From Streptomyces lichenis (GTDB lineage: Bacteria > Actinomycetota > Actinomycetes > Streptomycetales > Streptomycetaceae), in assembly GCF_023218175.1 (NCBI RefSeq), contig NZ_JALPTH010000006.1, forward strand, positions 62,001 to 126,000: DNA of 64,000 nt. The letters are read 5' to 3'. A program made the position numbers and the translations under genes. Below the pieces are notes generated by a model. The model saw only the letters and a program-made list of their open reading frames with translations. It was not told where the DNA came from and did no database searches. This document shows, piece after piece, positions 51,682 through 60,080 of the stretch. The stretch's first letter is position 1. Each line of letters opens with the position of its first letter.

Positions 51682-52617
51682 TCAGGCCAGCAGCCCGGAA
51701 CGGCGCCACATCGCGCGTCCCGGGCCGCGCAGCACCCCGATGTCGTCGAAGAAGTCGGTCAGCCGCTTGGCGCCGGACTGCATGACCTCCCGCCGGTGGC
51801 CGCTGGCCCGCACCTGGGCGACGGCCTCGCGGCGGTCCAGGCCCACGTTCTCGTACACCTGCGGGTTGACGAAGCAGACCGAGAACACCTTGGCGGCGTT
51901 CCCGCAGCTCAGCCGGGTCAGCTCCTGCTCCCAGCGCGGGGCGGTGACCATCTGGCGGCGCAGCTCCTCGCGGGCGTAGCGCACGTGCCGGGCCTCCTCC
52001 ACGACATGGATGCGGGTCACCCCGCGCACGATCTGCTGGACCCGCTCGTCGGGGAAGGTGAGCCGCTGCATCCAGTCCAGGATCTCCTCGCCCAGCAGGG
52101 TCGCGGCGAACGAGCCCGGGGTGGTGGAGACGGACTTCAGGACGCGGGCGAGATTGTGGTAGACCCGGGGCACCTGGTACGCCGGGGCCCCGCCCTTCTC
52201 GATCATGCGGGCGAACATCATCGAGTGCCGGCACTCGTCGGCGATCTCGGTGAGCGCGTAGCGCACATGATTGCTGGTGACCGACTTGTCGTAGATATGA
52301 CGGACCAGCAGCTGCATCAGGATGATCTCGAACCAGATGCCCAGCGAGGCGAGCGAGGCGGCCTCGTGCCGGGCCAGGTCCATCCGCTGCTCCTCGGACA
52401 TCCGCCGCCACAGCGGGGTGTCGTAGAGGGAGAGCAGCTCCGGCGGCCAGAACCACTTGCCCGGCTCGGGCGGCGAGTCCCAGTCGAGCTCCTTGTCCGG
52501 GTCGAAGGAGTGCTTGGCCGACGCCTCCAGCAGCCGGGCCGCCACCTGCTCCCGGTCCCGGAGCGGCCCGAGCGCGTCGCTGAGCAGGCGGATGTCCCGT
52601 TCGGTCACGGCGGTCAT
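51682..52617 (-). CDS. AurF-type diiron oxygenase (p-aminobenzoate N-oxygenase family)
   Basis: A 311-residue diiron oxygenase of the AurF/DUF455-like class. Carboxylate and histidine metal ligands appear in RHEAASLASLGIWFE, LTEIADECRHSMMFARM, LLGEEILDWM and HVVEEARHVRYAREE. AurF itself oxidises an aromatic amine to the nitro group; most homologues are of unknown substrate and are found in secondary-metabolite or lipid contexts. The ATG at 52617 follows GAGGTG. The operon is aurF-like then TetR, and the promoter carries a palindrome GCTTG-N4-CAAGC between -35 and -10. No biosynthetic cluster surrounds it. Confidence 0.9.
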   Translation of the reverse strand: MTAVTERDIRLLSDALGPLRDREQVAARLLEASAKHSFDPDKELDWDSPPEPGKWFWPPELLSLYDTPLWRRMSEEQRMDLARHEAASLASLGIWFEIILMQLLVRHIYDKSVTSNHVRYALTEIADECRHSMMFARMIEKGGAPAYQVPRVYHNLARVLKSVSTTPGSFAATLLGEEILDWMQRLTFPDERVQQIVRGVTRIHVVEEARHVRYAREELRRQMVTAPRWEQELTRLSCGNAAKVFSVCFVNPQVYENVGLDRREAVAQVRASGHRREVMQSGAKRLTDFFDDIGVLRGPGRAMWRRSGLLA

Positions 52618-52678
52618 GTCGTGTGCACCTCGCGGCGGGTCGGGTGGGGATCGGTGGGGTTACCGATGGTCACCTCTT

Positions 52679-52707
52679 ATGAGACTGCTTGTCAGCAAGC
52701 CCGTCAA
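52679..52707 (-). promoter_or_regulatory. Promoter of aurF-tetR operon with embedded palindrome
   Basis: On the minus strand: -35 TTGACG (52707-52702), 17-base spacer, -10 TCTCAT (52684-52679). The spacer contains the perfect palindrome GCTTG-CTGA-CAAGC (52700-52687), which a TetR dimer bound there would use to block polymerase. Confidence 0.62.
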
Positions 52708-52807
52708 TGCCTCGTACGGGACTTCCTCGGCCGATGGAGGGCGGTGGGGGGCGGGCCCCGGCCGCCCGTCGCCGCCCAGCACCGTCATCGCCGTCAGTGC
52801 GGTCACA

Positions 52808-52820
52808 TAGTCTGACCGGC
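52808..52820 (+). promoter_or_regulatory. Putative -10 (TAGTCT) for leaderless gene at 52821
   Basis: TAGTCT at 52808-52813 is followed by seven bases and the ATG at 52821. No ribosome-binding site is seen; a -35 is not clear. Confidence 0.45.
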
Positions 52821-53804
52821 ATGAGCATGCCGCCGCCTCCGCCCCACCAGCCCCCGAACCAGCCGCCCCATCAGCCGAGCGGCCCCTATGGCCCGTACTC
52901 CGGTGGGCAGCCCCAGCCCGGGCCGTACGGGCAGCCGGGGCCCTATGGGCAGCAGCCGGCTCCGGGGCCGTATGGGCAGCCGCCGGCGCAGGGGCCGTAC
53001 GGCGGGGTGCCGCAGCAGTATCCGGGAGGCGGGCCGTACGGCGGGCCGGGTGGGCCGATGGGGCCGCCGCCGCGGCGGAAGCGGGGCGGGATGGTGGCCC
53101 TGCTGGTCATCGGCGGGCTGGTGCTGCTCGGCTGCCTCGGCTACGGCGTGAAGATGATCGCGAGCGGGGTGGGCGGCGGCGACTCGGCCAAGCGCGGTTC
53201 CTCCGACGGCGGCAGCTCCAGCCGTGACTCCTCCCGCGGTGGCTCGTCCGGCGGCGGCTCCTCGAACGCCTTTCCGGCCGCCGAGTACAAGCTGACCGTG
53301 CCCAAGACCCTGCTGGACGGCGAGTACACCCTGCTCCAGGACATGAGCGAGAGCGAGGGCTCCAAGCTGACCCAGGAGTCCACGTCGACCACCCGGGCCG
53401 ACGGCGCGGCCATCGGGCAGTACACGGCGCAGGGCGCGAGCGGCGGCAAGGTGGTGGTCCTCTCCGGCTTCTACGGGCAGGTCAAGCGGCCGGACCAGGA
53501 GCGCGGCTCGGTGCTGCGGGGCGCGGCCACCGCGGAGAACGCCCGCGTGGAGCAGCCCGCCCAGGACGTCACCCCGGCCGGTGCGGACACCACCGTCGAG
53601 TGCGCGGTGCTCTCCGCCGCCGGGGCCGGGGCCGGCCAGCGTGTGCTGTTCCCCATGTGCGCCTGGGGGGACGAGAACACCGTGGCGGGCGTGGCCTTCA
53701 TGGACACCGCCCGGCTGGACGGCAAGGCGGGCGACTTCGACCTGGCCCAGGCCGCCAAGGACACCCTGAAGATCCGCACCGAGACCCGCACCCCGATCAG
53801 CTGA
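52821..53804 (+). CDS. Membrane protein with PGPYGQ-rich N-terminus
   Basis: A 327-residue protein. Residues 1-80 are a low-complexity segment of Pro, Gly, Tyr and Gln (repeats of PYGQ and GPYG), cytoplasmic; one membrane helix follows (MVALLVIGGLVLLGCLGYGV), then a Ser/Gly linker and an extracellular domain of about 170 residues (from AFPAAEYKLTVPKTLL onward) that I do not recognise; YTAQGASGGKVVVLSGFYGQV and CAVLSAAGAGAGQRVLFPMCAW are its best-conserved-looking parts, with two cysteines that could pair. Such PYGQ-tailed proteins are common in Streptomyces. The ATG at 52821 is probably read from a leaderless transcript. Its role is unknown. Confidence 0.75.
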   Translation: MSMPPPPPHQPPNQPPHQPSGPYGPYSGGQPQPGPYGQPGPYGQQPAPGPYGQPPAQGPYGGVPQQYPGGGPYGGPGGPMGPPPRRKRGGMVALLVIGGLVLLGCLGYGVKMIASGVGGGDSAKRGSSDGGSSSRDSSRGGSSGGGSSNAFPAAEYKLTVPKTLLDGEYTLLQDMSESEGSKLTQESTSTTRADGAAIGQYTAQGASGGKVVVLSGFYGQVKRPDQERGSVLRGAATAENARVEQPAQDVTPAGADTTVECAVLSAAGAGAGQRVLFPMCAWGDENTVAGVAFMDTARLDGKAGDFDLAQAAKDTLKIRTETRTPIS

Positions 53805-53840
53805 GGCACCCCGGCCGACGCGGAGCGAGCCGCCACCGCG

Positions 53841-55301
53841 TCACCGTCCCCGTAGCGCCGCCGCCATCACCGCGCGGGCGATCGGCGCCGCGCTGCCGCC
53901 GCCGCTGATGTCCTGGCGCTTGGCCGCCGCGTCCTCCACCACCACCGCGACGGCCACCGCCGGCCGCACCTCGTCCGGGTCCTTCGCCCAGCCGATGAAC
54001 CAGGCGTACGGGGTGCCGATGTTGTCCATGCCGTGCTGGGCCGTGCCGGTCTTGCCGCCGACGATCGCCCCGGGGATGGCCGCCCGGCGGCCGGAGCCGC
54101 GCTCCACCGCCTCCACCGTCAGCCGCTGGAGCACCCGTGCGGTCGTCGGGCGCATGGCCCGCCGGTAGGAGGTGCGCAGCTGGCGCCGTACGGTGTCGCC
54201 GCCGGCCGTGGTGGTCCGCTCCACCAGGTACGGGTGGGCGATCTCGCCCTCGTTGGCGACCGCCGCCGCCACCATCGCCATCTGGAGCGGGGTGGCCCGG
54301 GTGTCGTACTGCCCGATGGAGGACAGCGCCAGCCGGTCCACCGTCAGCTCCCGGTCGAAGTGGGACCGGGCCACCGCCGAGGGCACCCGCAGCGAGCCGT
54401 CGTTGAAGCCGAACCGCCCCACCGCCTCCAGCATCCCGGGCAGCCCCACCGTCACCCCGAGGTGGGCCATCACCGTGTTGCAGGACCAGCGGATCGCGTA
54501 CGCCAGTGAGGCCCTGCCGCAGCCGGTCGCCTCGTTCGGCAGCCGGGTGCGGGTGCCGGGCAGCAGATACGGCTCCGGGGCACCGGTCGGGCCGTCCGGG
54601 TCCTCGACCACCCCGGACTCCAGCGCCGCCGCGGCCGTCACCAGCTTGAAGGTGGAGCCGGGCGGATAGGTCTGCCGCAGCGCCCGGTTGAGCATCGGCT
54701 GGTCGCTACGGGCGTTGAGCCGGGCCCACGCCCCGGTGGTCCTTCTCCCCGTACCGGAGAGCGCCGCCGGGTCGTAGGAGGGGCTGGAGACCAGGGCGAG
54801 GATCCGCCCGCTGGACGGCTCCAGGGCGGCGACCGCCCCGCGCTTGCCCCGCAGGCCCTCGAAGGCGAGCCGTTGCAGCGGTGCCTCGATGGTGGTCTCG
54901 ACGTTCCCGCCGGGCGCGCGGGTGCGGCTGAACTCCCGCCACAGCGGCAGCGCGGTCAGCATCGCGCTGGTCCCGGCCAGCACGGTGTCCTCGGTGTGTT
55001 CGAGGAGGGTGGTGCCGTAGGTCTGCGAGGAGTAGCCGGTGACCGGGGCGTAGAGCGGTCCCTCGGTGTAGGTCCGCTCATGGCGCAGCCGCCCCCCGGA
55101 GTCCCGGGAGCCGGTCACCGGCCGCCCGCCGACCAGGATGTTCCCGCGCGGCTCGGCGTAACGGGCCAGCGCGGGCCGCCGGTTGGCGGGGTTCTTGTCC
55201 AGTACCGGGGCCTCGACCAGCTGCACCCGGACGGCGTTGACCAGCAGCGCGGCGAGCAGCAGCAGGCAGAGCCCGGCGGCCCGGCGGATACAGGGGATCA
55301 C
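53841..55301 (-). CDS. Penicillin-binding transpeptidase (PbpA/FtsI-like)
   Basis: A 486-residue class B penicillin-binding protein. An N-terminal membrane anchor (AAGLCLLLLAALLVNAVRVQL) is followed by a pedestal region and the transpeptidase domain with YPPGSTFKLV (SxxK), RWSCNTVMAH (SxN) and GGKTGTAQHG (KTG). It crosslinks peptidoglycan at the outer face of the membrane together with the SEDS glycosyltransferase encoded immediately upstream. The GTG at 55301 follows GGAGG. In S. coelicolor the gene pair SCO5301/5302 (recalled) has this make-up and lies in this neighbourhood. A 22-bp direct repeat spans the junction with the SEDS gene. Confidence 0.93.
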   Translation of the reverse strand: MIPCIRRAAGLCLLLLAALLVNAVRVQLVEAPVLDKNPANRRPALARYAEPRGNILVGGRPVTGSRDSGGRLRHERTYTEGPLYAPVTGYSSQTYGTTLLEHTEDTVLAGTSAMLTALPLWREFSRTRAPGGNVETTIEAPLQRLAFEGLRGKRGAVAALEPSSGRILALVSSPSYDPAALSGTGRRTTGAWARLNARSDQPMLNRALRQTYPPGSTFKLVTAAAALESGVVEDPDGPTGAPEPYLLPGTRTRLPNEATGCGRASLAYAIRWSCNTVMAHLGVTVGLPGMLEAVGRFGFNDGSLRVPSAVARSHFDRELTVDRLALSSIGQYDTRATPLQMAMVAAAVANEGEIAHPYLVERTTTAGGDTVRRQLRTSYRRAMRPTTARVLQRLTVEAVERGSGRRAAIPGAIVGGKTGTAQHGMDNIGTPYAWFIGWAKDPDEVRPAVAVAVVVEDAAAKRQDISGGGSAAPIARAVMAAALRGR

Positions 55302-55355
55302 CGGCGGGCCTCCGTATGACCTGCGACAGGGACGGGGATCACCGGCGGGCCTCCG
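55293..55355. repeat. 22-bp direct repeat across the SEDS-PBP gene junction
   Basis: An identical 22-base segment (GGGGATCACCGGCGGGCCTCCG is one base-pair word over the limit, so only its ends are given: GGGGATCACC...GGGCCTCCG) occurs at 55293-55314 and 55334-55355, 41 bases apart. It contains, on the minus strand, a ribosome-binding site and GTG start, and at the second copy the SEDS stop codon. Confidence 0.8.
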
Positions 55356-56790
55356 CACGGCCGACGGCGGAGGCGGGGGCGCCGGTCAGGGTGGGCGGCG
55401 GGTCCGGGGCGCGGGCCGAGTCGCTGACCCGGACCAGCAGCGCCACGATGATCCAGTTGGTCACCACCGACGAGCCGCCCTGCGCCAGGAAGGGCATCGC
55501 CATCCCGGTCAACGGGATCAGCCCCATCACCCCGCCCGCGATCACGAACACCTGGAGCGCGGGCACCGTGGCGAGCCCCGTGGCCAGCAGCCGCCCGAAC
55601 GGGTCCCGCAGGGCGAGTGCGGTGCGGTAACCGCGCGCCACGAACAGCGCGTAGAGCAGGAACAGCGCGGTCAGCCCGACCAGCCCCAGCTCCTCCCCGG
55701 CGGTGGCCAGGATGAAGTCGGACTTGGCGGCGAAGCCGATCAGCACCGAGTCGCCCCGGCCCAGACCGGTGCCCAGCATCCCTCCGGCGGCGAACGCGAA
55801 GAGGGACTGGGCCAGTTGGCCCGGCCCCCGCCCCGCCTCGATGGAGGCGAAGGGGTGCAGCCAGTCCTCCACCCGGCCGTGCACATGCGGCTCCACGCTG
55901 CCGACGGCGAACGCCCCCGCCGAGGCGAGCAGCAGGCCCACGGCCACCCAGCTCGCCCGCCCGGTCGCCGCGTACAGCACGATCACGAACATCCCGAAGA
56001 ACAGCAGCGAGGTGCCGAGGTCCCGCTCCAGCACCAGCACGCCCACACTGACCAGCCAGATCGTCACCACCGGGCCGAGCACCCGGCCGGGCGGCAGCCG
56101 CATCCGCCCCCGCGGACCGCCGTCGGCCCCCGGCAGCGCGTCCAGGTCCCGGTGGCCGCGATGGCCCCGGGCGGCCAGGGCGTCCCGGTTGGCGGCGAGA
56201 TAGGCGGCGAAGAACACCGCCAGCAGCACCTTGGCGAACTCGCCCGGCTGGAACGAGAGCGGCCCCACCCTGATCCAGATCCGGGCCCCGTTCACCTCGG
56301 GGAAGAGGATCGGCACGGCGAGCAGCAGCAGCGCCGCCGCGCCGCACACATACGCGTACCGCTGGAGCGCGCGGTGGTCGCGCAGCGCCGCCACCACGGC
56401 GATGAACAGCGCCACCCCCAGGGTGGACCACACCAGCTGGGTGGGCGCCGCCCGGTCGGCCGGGGTCTCCAGGTCCAGGCGGTAGATCAGGACCAGGCCC
56501 AGCCCGTTGAGCAGTACGGCGATCGGCAGCAGCAGCGGGTCGGCGTACCGGGCGCACAGCCGTACGGTGAGATGCGCGAGCAGCGCGAGCAGCCCCAGCC
56601 CGGCCCCGTACCGGGCGGCGTCCGGCGGCACCGCCCCGTCCCGGGCGAGGCCGACGGCGACATAGCCGTAGACGGCGATCAGCACGGCGCCGACGAGGAG
56701 GCACAGCTCCACCCCCCGGCCCCCGCGCACCCCGCGCGTCCCGCCGGGGCCGATGGCGTCGCCGTGGCCGGTCGGTGCGATGGCGGTCAT
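55339..56790 (-). CDS. FtsW/RodA/SpoVE (SEDS) family peptidoglycan glycosyltransferase
   Basis: A 483-residue polytopic membrane protein of the SEDS family, which polymerises lipid II with a cognate class B PBP. Ten or more hydrophobic segments are visible (GVELCLLVGAVLIAVYGYVAVGL onward); an Arg/Pro-rich extracellular loop lies near the middle, and the ends show FQPGEFAKVLLAVF, RDLGTSLLFFGMF and MGLIPLTGMAMPFLAQGGSS, which are SEDS signatures. The ATG at 56790 has no ribosome-binding site but a -10 box six bases upstream, so the transcript is probably leaderless. Its stop is 38 bases from the PBP start. It is the SCO5302-type paralogue, distinct from division FtsW and RodA, judging by context. 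Confidence 0.93.
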   Translation of the reverse strand: MTAIAPTGHGDAIGPGGTRGVRGGRGVELCLLVGAVLIAVYGYVAVGLARDGAVPPDAARYGAGLGLLALLAHLTVRLCARYADPLLLPIAVLLNGLGLVLIYRLDLETPADRAAPTQLVWSTLGVALFIAVVAALRDHRALQRYAYVCGAAALLLLAVPILFPEVNGARIWIRVGPLSFQPGEFAKVLLAVFFAAYLAANRDALAARGHRGHRDLDALPGADGGPRGRMRLPPGRVLGPVVTIWLVSVGVLVLERDLGTSLLFFGMFVIVLYAATGRASWVAVGLLLASAGAFAVGSVEPHVHGRVEDWLHPFASIEAGRGPGQLAQSLFAFAAGGMLGTGLGRGDSVLIGFAAKSDFILATAGEELGLVGLTALFLLYALFVARGYRTALALRDPFGRLLATGLATVPALQVFVIAGGVMGLIPLTGMAMPFLAQGGSSVVTNWIIVALLVRVSDSARAPDPPPTLTGAPASAVGRAEARR

Positions 56791-56796
56791 GCCGGG

Positions 56797-56825
56797 AACC
56801 TAGCAAGGGAGGGATGATATGTCCG
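56797..56825 (-). promoter_or_regulatory. Promoter for leaderless SEDS gene
   Basis: On the minus strand: -35 CGGACA (56825-56820), 17-base spacer, -10 TAGGTT (56802-56797), then six bases to the ATG at 56790. No ribosome-binding site is present. Confidence 0.55.
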
Positions 56826-56976
56826 GTATGCGGCCTCCTGTGGTGAGGCCTCCCTCCAGGGCCCTCGGTCCAAGGTCCCGGCTCCGATGGTCCCCCTGCC
56901 CGACGGCGGGCACCCGCCACCCGGCGCAGGATGGGCGGCGTCCGGAACGCCCACCGACCAGGACCGCGAGGCGACG

Positions 56977-58002
56977 ATGACGACCACTGAGGACACCAGC
57001 GGCACCCTGGACGAGGCGCTGGAGCGGCTGCACCGCACCGGGCCGGAGTTCCAGGGCTGGCTGAGCAACCACGGGCCGATGGTGGTGGAGGCGCTGGTAC
57101 GGGGCGGGCAGTCGCGCCGGGTGCACCGCTGGCTGGACCACTACCAGCGCAGGCTGCACGAGATGCCCGCCCGCACCGAGGAGGTCACCCCGGAGAACTG
57201 GCGGGAGGCGCTGGGCGACCCGGCGCGGATCACCGACTGGACCGACCACTTCCGCCGCGAGACCGCCGAGCGGCCCTGGCGGGAGGTGCTCACCGAGTGG
57301 TGGCCGCGGCTGCTGCCCGGCATCGCGGCCGGCGCCACCCACCCGGTCATCCGCACCGGCCACGCCGTGCACGCCCTGCTCGGCGGCGAGGAGACCGAAC
57401 CCCGTACCGGCGAACTCGCCCACGCCCTCGGCTACTGGGCGGCCCGCCACCAGCCGCTGCCCCCGCTCACCGAGTGGCCGGCCCCCGCCGGGATCACGGC
57501 CGCCCTGGACGCCGTACCGCCCGTCCCGCACCAGGAAGGCGGCATCCTCGGCCGGCTGGACCAGCTCACCGGGCTGCCCCAGGCGCCCGCCGCCGACGGC
57601 CCGGAGCAGGCGCGGGCGCGGCTCACCGAACTGGTCGCCGCCGCGACGCACCGCTACGGCACCCACGGCCACGGCGATCCGGTCATGCTGGTCCACGCCG
57701 CCACCGCGCCCAACGCCGTACTGCGCACTCTGCCCGCGCTGCCCCGGGAACTGTGGCCGGCCTCGCTGGCGGCGGCCTGGAGCGCCTCCGCCGCGGTGAC
57801 CGCCGCCTACACCCCGGCCGTTCCCCGGGCCCTGGCCGCCTCCCGGACCCCGGCCGACGCCGGGGAACTGCTGGCCCGGGCGGCGGCGCACGGCGACGAC
57901 CACGCCATCAAGTTCGCCGACACCGCGCTGGCCGTGGGCGACCCGGCGGCCATCGGCGCGGCCCTGCACGCCCTGGAGCTGATCCCCCCGGCCGACGACT
58001 GA
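56977..58002 (+). CDS. Questin oxidase family protein
   Basis: A 341-residue protein of the questin oxidase (DUF4243) family. Conserved-looking histidine-rich stretches are SNHGPMVVEALVRGG, HRWLDHYQRRL, AAGATHPVIRTGHAVHALLGG and VHAATAPNAVLRTLPALP; the histidines could bind a metal. The name comes from a fungal emodin-pathway enzyme; bacterial members are of unknown function and are often next to regulators. The ATG at 56977 follows GAGG; a longer frame upstream is proline-rich and unconserved. It ends 18 bases before a convergent histidine kinase gene. Confidence 0.85.
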   Translation: MTTTEDTSGTLDEALERLHRTGPEFQGWLSNHGPMVVEALVRGGQSRRVHRWLDHYQRRLHEMPARTEEVTPENWREALGDPARITDWTDHFRRETAERPWREVLTEWWPRLLPGIAAGATHPVIRTGHAVHALLGGEETEPRTGELAHALGYWAARHQPLPPLTEWPAPAGITAALDAVPPVPHQEGGILGRLDQLTGLPQAPAADGPEQARARLTELVAAATHRYGTHGHGDPVMLVHAATAPNAVLRTLPALPRELWPASLAAAWSASAAVTAAYTPAVPRALAASRTPADAGELLARAAAHGDDHAIKFADTALAVGDPAAIGAALHALELIPPADD

Positions 58003-58020
58003 CCACCGCTTCCCCGTGGG

Positions 58021-59274
58021 TCAGTCGGTCAGCTCGCGGAGGGTCAGCCGGGCGACCGCGCCGCCGCCCGGCGCGTTGGCGAAGGACAGCTCCGCGCCGA
58101 TGACCGCCGACTGGCCCGCCGCGATGGTCAGACCCAGCCCGTGCCCCTTGCTGCCGCTCTCGGTGCGGAACCGCTGCGGCCCGTGCTCCAGCAGATACGG
58201 CGGAAAGCCCGGTCCGTGGTCCCGTACCGTCACCACCGGCCCGTTCACCACGACCACCACCGGCGGCCGGCCGTGCTTGCGGGCGTTGGCGACCAGGTTG
58301 CCGAGCACCCGCTCCAGCCGCCGCCGGTCCGTCTCCACCCGGGCGTCCCGCACCACCCGCACCCGGACCTCCCCGTCACCCACCGCCCGTACCGCGCGCT
58401 CGGCCAGCGGGCCCAGCGCGCACACCTCCGCGTCCCGTTCCTCCGAGCCGGTGTCCAGCCGGGAGATCTCCAGCAGGTCCTCGGTCAGCGCCCGCATCGC
58501 CCGCACCCGGTCCCGTACCAGCTCCGCGGGCCGCCCCTCGGGCAGCAGCTCCGCGGCGGCCCACAGCCCGGTCAGCGGGGTGCGCAGCTCATGCGCCACA
58601 TCCGCGGTGAACCGCTGCTCGCTCTGCAGCTTGCCCTGGAGGCTGGAGGCCATGGTGTCCAGCGCCCCGGAGACCGTCGCCACCTCGTCCTTCCGGCGGG
58701 ACGGGTCCCCGGTGCGCGGATCGCCCACCCGGGCGTCCAGGTCGCCCCGGCTGATCCGCCGCGCCACCTGCGCCGTCAGATGCAGCCGCCGGGTCACCCG
58801 GGTCACCGCGAACGCGCCGAGCACCAGGGTCGCCCCGATGGCCAGCACCGATGAGCCCACGATCGCCTGGTCCAGCCCGCTGATGGTGCCCGCGCTCTGC
58901 GAGTAGTCCAGCCGGACGCCGAGTGCCCGGCCGTCCGCCGGCCCGGCGGCCCACATGGTCGGGTGGCCGGCGTGGTCGGCCACCACCGTGCCGCGCTCGC
59001 CGGCGGCGGCCAGCCTCCGCAGCGAGGGCGGCATTCCGGCCGGATCCACCCCCGCGTACGAGGGCAGCGGGTCGCCCGCCTCATAGGCCCGGGTGACGTC
59101 CTCCAGCCGGCCCAGCGCCTTCTCCCGGGCCGTGTCCACGGTCTGCCGGGTCACCGAGGCGTGCACCAGCGCGCCCAGCATCGCCGCGAGCGCACAGCAC
59201 ATCACGGTGATGAAGGCGGCGGCCTTCCAGGTGAGCGTCGCCGTCCAGGCCGGCAGCCGGGGCATCCGCATCAC
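58021..59274 (-). CDS. Sensor histidine kinase, HAMP type, coupled to a lipoprotein
   Basis: A 417-residue histidine kinase. Two membrane segments (AAAFITVMCCALAAMLGALVHA, and AIVGSSVLAIGATLVLGAFAV near residue 145) enclose an extracellular loop of about 110 residues. HAMP (TRVTRRLHLTAQVARRI), H-box FTADVAHELRTPLTGLWAA, N-box NLVANARKHG, DHGPGFP and GSKGHGLGL follow. The start overlaps the stop of the upstream lipoprotein gene (ATGA). No response regulator is encoded next to it, so its partner must lie elsewhere. The layout is reminiscent of CseA/CseC (lipoprotein plus kinase), though the sequence is not obviously that. Confidence 0.9.
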   Translation of the reverse strand: MMRMPRLPAWTATLTWKAAAFITVMCCALAAMLGALVHASVTRQTVDTAREKALGRLEDVTRAYEAGDPLPSYAGVDPAGMPPSLRRLAAAGERGTVVADHAGHPTMWAAGPADGRALGVRLDYSQSAGTISGLDQAIVGSSVLAIGATLVLGAFAVTRVTRRLHLTAQVARRISRGDLDARVGDPRTGDPSRRKDEVATVSGALDTMASSLQGKLQSEQRFTADVAHELRTPLTGLWAAAELLPEGRPAELVRDRVRAMRALTEDLLEISRLDTGSEERDAEVCALGPLAERAVRAVGDGEVRVRVVRDARVETDRRRLERVLGNLVANARKHGRPPVVVVVNGPVVTVRDHGPGFPPYLLEHGPQRFRTESGSKGHGLGLTIAAGQSAVIGAELSFANAPGGGAVARLTLRELTD

Positions 59275-60080
59275 CGCGCCCCGGAGGGGGAGGCCTCCGC
59301 CGACGGGGAGCCGGACGGGGTATCGCCACGGGACGGGGCCGGGGACGGGGAGCCGGACGGCCTGGCGCTGCTACGGGAGGGGGCCGGCCGGACCCGTACG
59401 ATCTCGTCGCTCGCCGGGAGCATCGCCCGCTGGCGGGCCTCCCAGGTCCAAGTGGTCCGGTACTCGTAGCCGGGGATGCCCGCCGAGACCGCCCGGACCA
59501 CCAGGCTCCGCCCGGCGATCTGCACGCCCACCACCTGGTCCTCGTCGGACAGGATGCGGGTCAGCCCGCCGCGCTCCGGCATATAGACCCGCAGCCCGGT
59601 CTGCTGCTCCTCCATCCGGACCGCGACGATCAGCTCGTCCCGCCCGTCCCCGGTCAGGTCCCGGTAGTACGGCCGCAGCACCGGGCACTGCGCCGGGTGC
59701 TCGCGGCACTCGCGGATCCGGCGGACGGTCGTCCGGTAGACCCCGTCCTCGCCCCGGAACTGGTCCGGATCGGCCTTCAGCTCCGCCTGGACCACCGCGA
59801 CCGGGTCCGCCTCGCGCACGTCCCCGCTCGGCAGCCGGATTTCCGGGACCCGCTCGGTCTCGCCCTCGCCGTAGTCGTACGGGGGAGCGGTGACCGGCGG
59901 CAGGTCCGGCCAGAGCCGCACCGGTCCGGCGGCCGTGGGCGTCGGCCCGGCGCTCTCCAGCCCGCCCGCGTCACCGCACCCGGTGAGGACCGCCGCCGAC
60001 AGCAGGACAGCGGCCCGGACCGCCGTACGAGTCCTGCGGGAGCGGGGCGGAGTGGCCGTTGGCGGCGGGCGGCGGCTCAC
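59271..60080 (-). CDS. Lipoprotein with FG-GAP-like repeat, upstream of kinase
   Basis: A 269-residue lipoprotein. The N-terminus is basic (RRPPPTATPPRSRRTRT), then a hydrophobic core and lipobox VLTGCGDAG. The mature part contains YYRDLTGDGRDELIVAVRME, an FG-GAP/VCBS-type calcium-binding-like repeat, and the end is a Ser/Pro-rich tail. The start is a GTG at 60080, with GAGGAG upstream, which also places the lipobox correctly. The gene overlaps the kinase start by ATGA, so the product is probably an accessory sensor for that kinase. Cysteines CREHPAQC in the middle could form a disulfide. Confidence 0.86.
   Translation of the reverse strand: MSRRPPPTATPPRSRRTRTAVRAAVLLSAAVLTGCGDAGGLESAGPTPTAAGPVRLWPDLPPVTAPPYDYGEGETERVPEIRLPSGDVREADPVAVVQAELKADPDQFRGEDGVYRTTVRRIRECREHPAQCPVLRPYYRDLTGDGRDELIVAVRMEEQQTGLRVYMPERGGLTRILSDEDQVVGVQIAGRSLVVRAVSAGIPGYEYRTTWTWEARQRAMLPASDEIVRVRPAPSRSSARPSGSPSPAPSRGDTPSGSPSAEASPSGAR

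Noticed and set aside
58021..60080. Naming the lipoprotein and kinase CseA and CseC
   Set aside because: Neither the sigE nor the cseB gene is present, the kinase is shorter than CseC, and the resemblance is only in layout.
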